This document shows, piece after piece, positions 62,870-64,000 of a DNA stretch of 64,000 nucleotides. Under the pieces are notes generated by a model. It saw only the letters and a program-made list of their open reading frames with translations, was not told the DNA's origin and ran no database searches. Source of the DNA: an uncultured Opitutaceae bacterium (GTDB taxonomy: Bacteria > Verrucomicrobiota > Verrucomicrobiia > Opitutales > Opitutaceae); assembly GCA_951813085.1 (NCBI GenBank), contig OX638348.1, forward strand, positions 1,683,627 through 1,747,626, read 5' to 3'. Position 1 is the first letter of the stretch. Each line of letters starts with the position of its first letter. The translations under genes and the position numbers were made by a program.

Positions 62870-64000
62870 TCAACCGCATAATAGACTGGAGCCTGCACAA
62901 TCGCTTCCTCGTGATTCTAGGCTCCTCGATGGCCTTTTGCGTCGCTCTCTTTTCCCTGAAAAACGTAAAGCTAGATGCCATTCCTGACTTATCGGATACG
63001 CAAGTGATCGTATTCACCGAGTGGCCCGGCCGCGCCCCGACCCTCGTGGAGGACCAGGTCACCTACCCGATCGTCAGCGCACTCGCTGCCGGTCCAAAGG
63101 TTCGCTACGCCCGCGGGCAGAGCTTTTTTGGACTTTCGTTCGTGAATGTAATCTTTGAAGACGACGTCGACATTTACTGGGCCCGGTCACGAGTCCTTGA
63201 ATACTTGAACCAGGTATCCGAAGATTTGCCCGAAGGAGTCAATCCCAGTTTGGGGCCTGACGCAACCGGCGTTGGCTGGGTATATCAATACGCCCTCATT
63301 GACAAGACCGGCACCCATAGCTTAGCCGATCTACGCAGCTATCAGGACTGGACGTTACGCTACTACCTGCAAAACACTCCTGGTGTCGCGGAGGTCGCAT
63401 CAATCGGTGGATACGTCGACCAATACCAGATCGTCATCGATCCCAGAAAACTAGAAGCGCACGCGCTCGGGGTAAATCAAGTGATTCAAGCAATCCGCCG
63501 ATCTAATCGCGATGTCGGCGGTCGGCTATTGGAGTTTGGCGAAACCGAGTACATGGTTCGCGGTCTCGGTTACCTAGAGAACCTAGAGGACATTGAGCAA
63601 ATTGTCATCTCAAGCCAGTCTGGACATTCCCCGCTGCTATTGAGCGACATCGCCCACGTGCGACGTGGACCCGATCTCCGGCGTGGAGTGTTAGAAGTGA
63701 ATGGAGAGGGCGAAGCGGTGGGTGGCATTGTCGTAATGAGGTATGGCGAAAACGCGCTCGCCACGATCAACGCGATTAAGGAAAAGCTGGAGGCGATTAA
63801 GCCGGCGCTTCCAGACGGTGTTGAAATCGTTGTCGGTTACGATCGTTCCGATCTCATTCTAAGAGCAATCGGCAATTTGAAGCAGACCCTGATTGAGGAG
63901 ATCGCTATCGTATGCGCGATCATATTCATTTTCTTGCTACACGCTCGCAGCGCGTTCATTGCGGTGATCACGTTACCACTAGGCGTCCTGCTCTCATTCG
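62866..64000 (+). CDS. CusA/CzcA-family heavy-metal RND transporter (cut by window end)
   Basis: The first 378 codons of an inner-membrane RND pump, starting at the ATG that overlaps the CusB stop (ATGA). Typical are MINRIIDWSLHNRFLVILGS with the first membrane helix, DAIPDLSDTQVIVFTEWPGR, APTLVEDQVTYPIVSALAAG, and GPDATGVGWVYQYALID. The last visible stretch VCAIIFIFLLHARSAFIAVI is membrane helix 2-3. The subtype-specific charged or methionine residues of the later helices are outside the window, so copper/silver versus zinc/cobalt cannot be read directly. The DUF3347 and metal-binding domain of the adaptor favour copper/silver. Confidence 0.95.
   Translation, partial: MINRIIDWSLHNRFLVILGSSMAFCVALFSLKNVKLDAIPDLSDTQVIVFTEWPGRAPTLVEDQVTYPIVSALAAGPKVRYARGQSFFGLSFVNVIFEDDVDIYWARSRVLEYLNQVSEDLPEGVNPSLGPDATGVGWVYQYALIDKTGTHSLADLRSYQDWTLRYYLQNTPGVAEVASIGGYVDQYQIVIDPRKLEAHALGVNQVIQAIRRSNRDVGGRLLEFGETEYMVRGLGYLENLEDIEQIVISSQSGHSPLLLSDIAHVRRGPDLRRGVLEVNGEGEAVGGIVVMRYGENALATINAIKEKLEAIKPALPDGVEIVVGYDRSDLILRAIGNLKQTLIEEIAIVCAIIFIFLLHARSAFIAVITLPLGVLLSF

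Noticed and set aside
1..64000. Reassignment of TAG to an amino acid
   Set aside because: TAG ends several intact genes with correct family length (for example at 514, 1661 and 5770), so a genome-wide code change is not supported.

Overview
The window looks like a chromosomal segment from a marine or aquatic member of the Verrucomicrobiota, most likely class Opitutae (Puniceicoccales/Opitutales, Pelagicoccus-like). This is inferred from gene content. The DUF1552 plus DUF1592/DUF1588 cytochrome pair, a secreted sulfatase, a ThuA-like lipoprotein, Tat-exported sugar isomerase and aspartylglucosaminidase homologues, PQQ-type propellers and a very large pyruvate:ferredoxin oxidoreductase typify the Planctomycetes-Verrucomicrobia group. 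An LpxC-like gene and TolC/CusBA efflux genes indicate a Gram-negative envelope. GC content looks moderate (a little above 50% by eye). There is no rRNA, tRNA, CRISPR array, insertion sequence or prophage that I can support.

Layout. 1-1661: the end of a fatty-acid-synthase-like cluster (ketosynthase, ACP, LpxL-type acyltransferase), resembling the edge of an aryl-polyene or special-lipid cluster. 1662-2006: an intergenic run of short hairpins, most with three-base loops. 2007-5770: DUF1552/DUF1592 secreted pair. 5795-12484: a minus-strand run of small unrelated genes (cupin, two tiny proteins, SGNH hydrolase, YcaQ-like glycosylase, DUF3303, a truncated hydrolase, two exported proteins). 12626-20935: CBS protein, lipoproteins, TIM-barrel, sulfatase, EF-hand/PQQ propeller, GDPD, Nudix. 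21012-22451: an ECF sigma operon with a putative anti-sigma and a Spy-like protein. 22882-28718: ovothiol synthase ovoA facing a 1.2-kilo-residue secreted beta-propeller/fibronectin protein. 28878-37419: a tightly overlapped recC-recB-recD operon. 37448-46588: ppiC remnant, asparaginase, esterase, LpxC-like protein, nifJ, exported peroxiredoxin. 46647-56254: mixed housekeeping and regulatory genes. 56261-59040: a two-gene molybdenum hydroxylase. 59246-64000: a Cys-rich exported protein followed by a TolC-CusB-CusA heavy-metal efflux operon cut off by the window end.

The most striking feature is the number of otherwise well-conserved genes carrying one small lesion. In-frame stops split DUF1552 (2787), a secreted propeller-like gene (11702), a Nudix hydrolase (20206) and a PAS/SpoIIE phosphatase (51656). 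Small frameshifts break a TIM-barrel isomerase (about 14551), ppiC (about 37570) and nifJ (about 44729). A sigma-54 activator has lost its 5' half and is joined to a signal-peptide coding stretch near 48065, and an alpha/beta hydrolase lacks its N-terminus. Either this is a decaying genome or the assembly carries residual errors; raw reads would decide. TAG and TAA serve as ordinary stops throughout, so genetic-code reassignment is not supported.

Likely cooperation between genes: recCBD for double-strand-break repair; nifJ with a ferredoxin encoded elsewhere for pyruvate oxidation; ovoA, exported peroxiredoxin and yaaA for oxidative stress; sigma factor, membrane protein and Spy-like protein for envelope stress; the Cys-rich protein with CusCBA for copper/silver export; sulfatase, PQQ propeller, DUF1552/1592, esterase and asparaginase for extracellular or periplasmic polymer breakdown.
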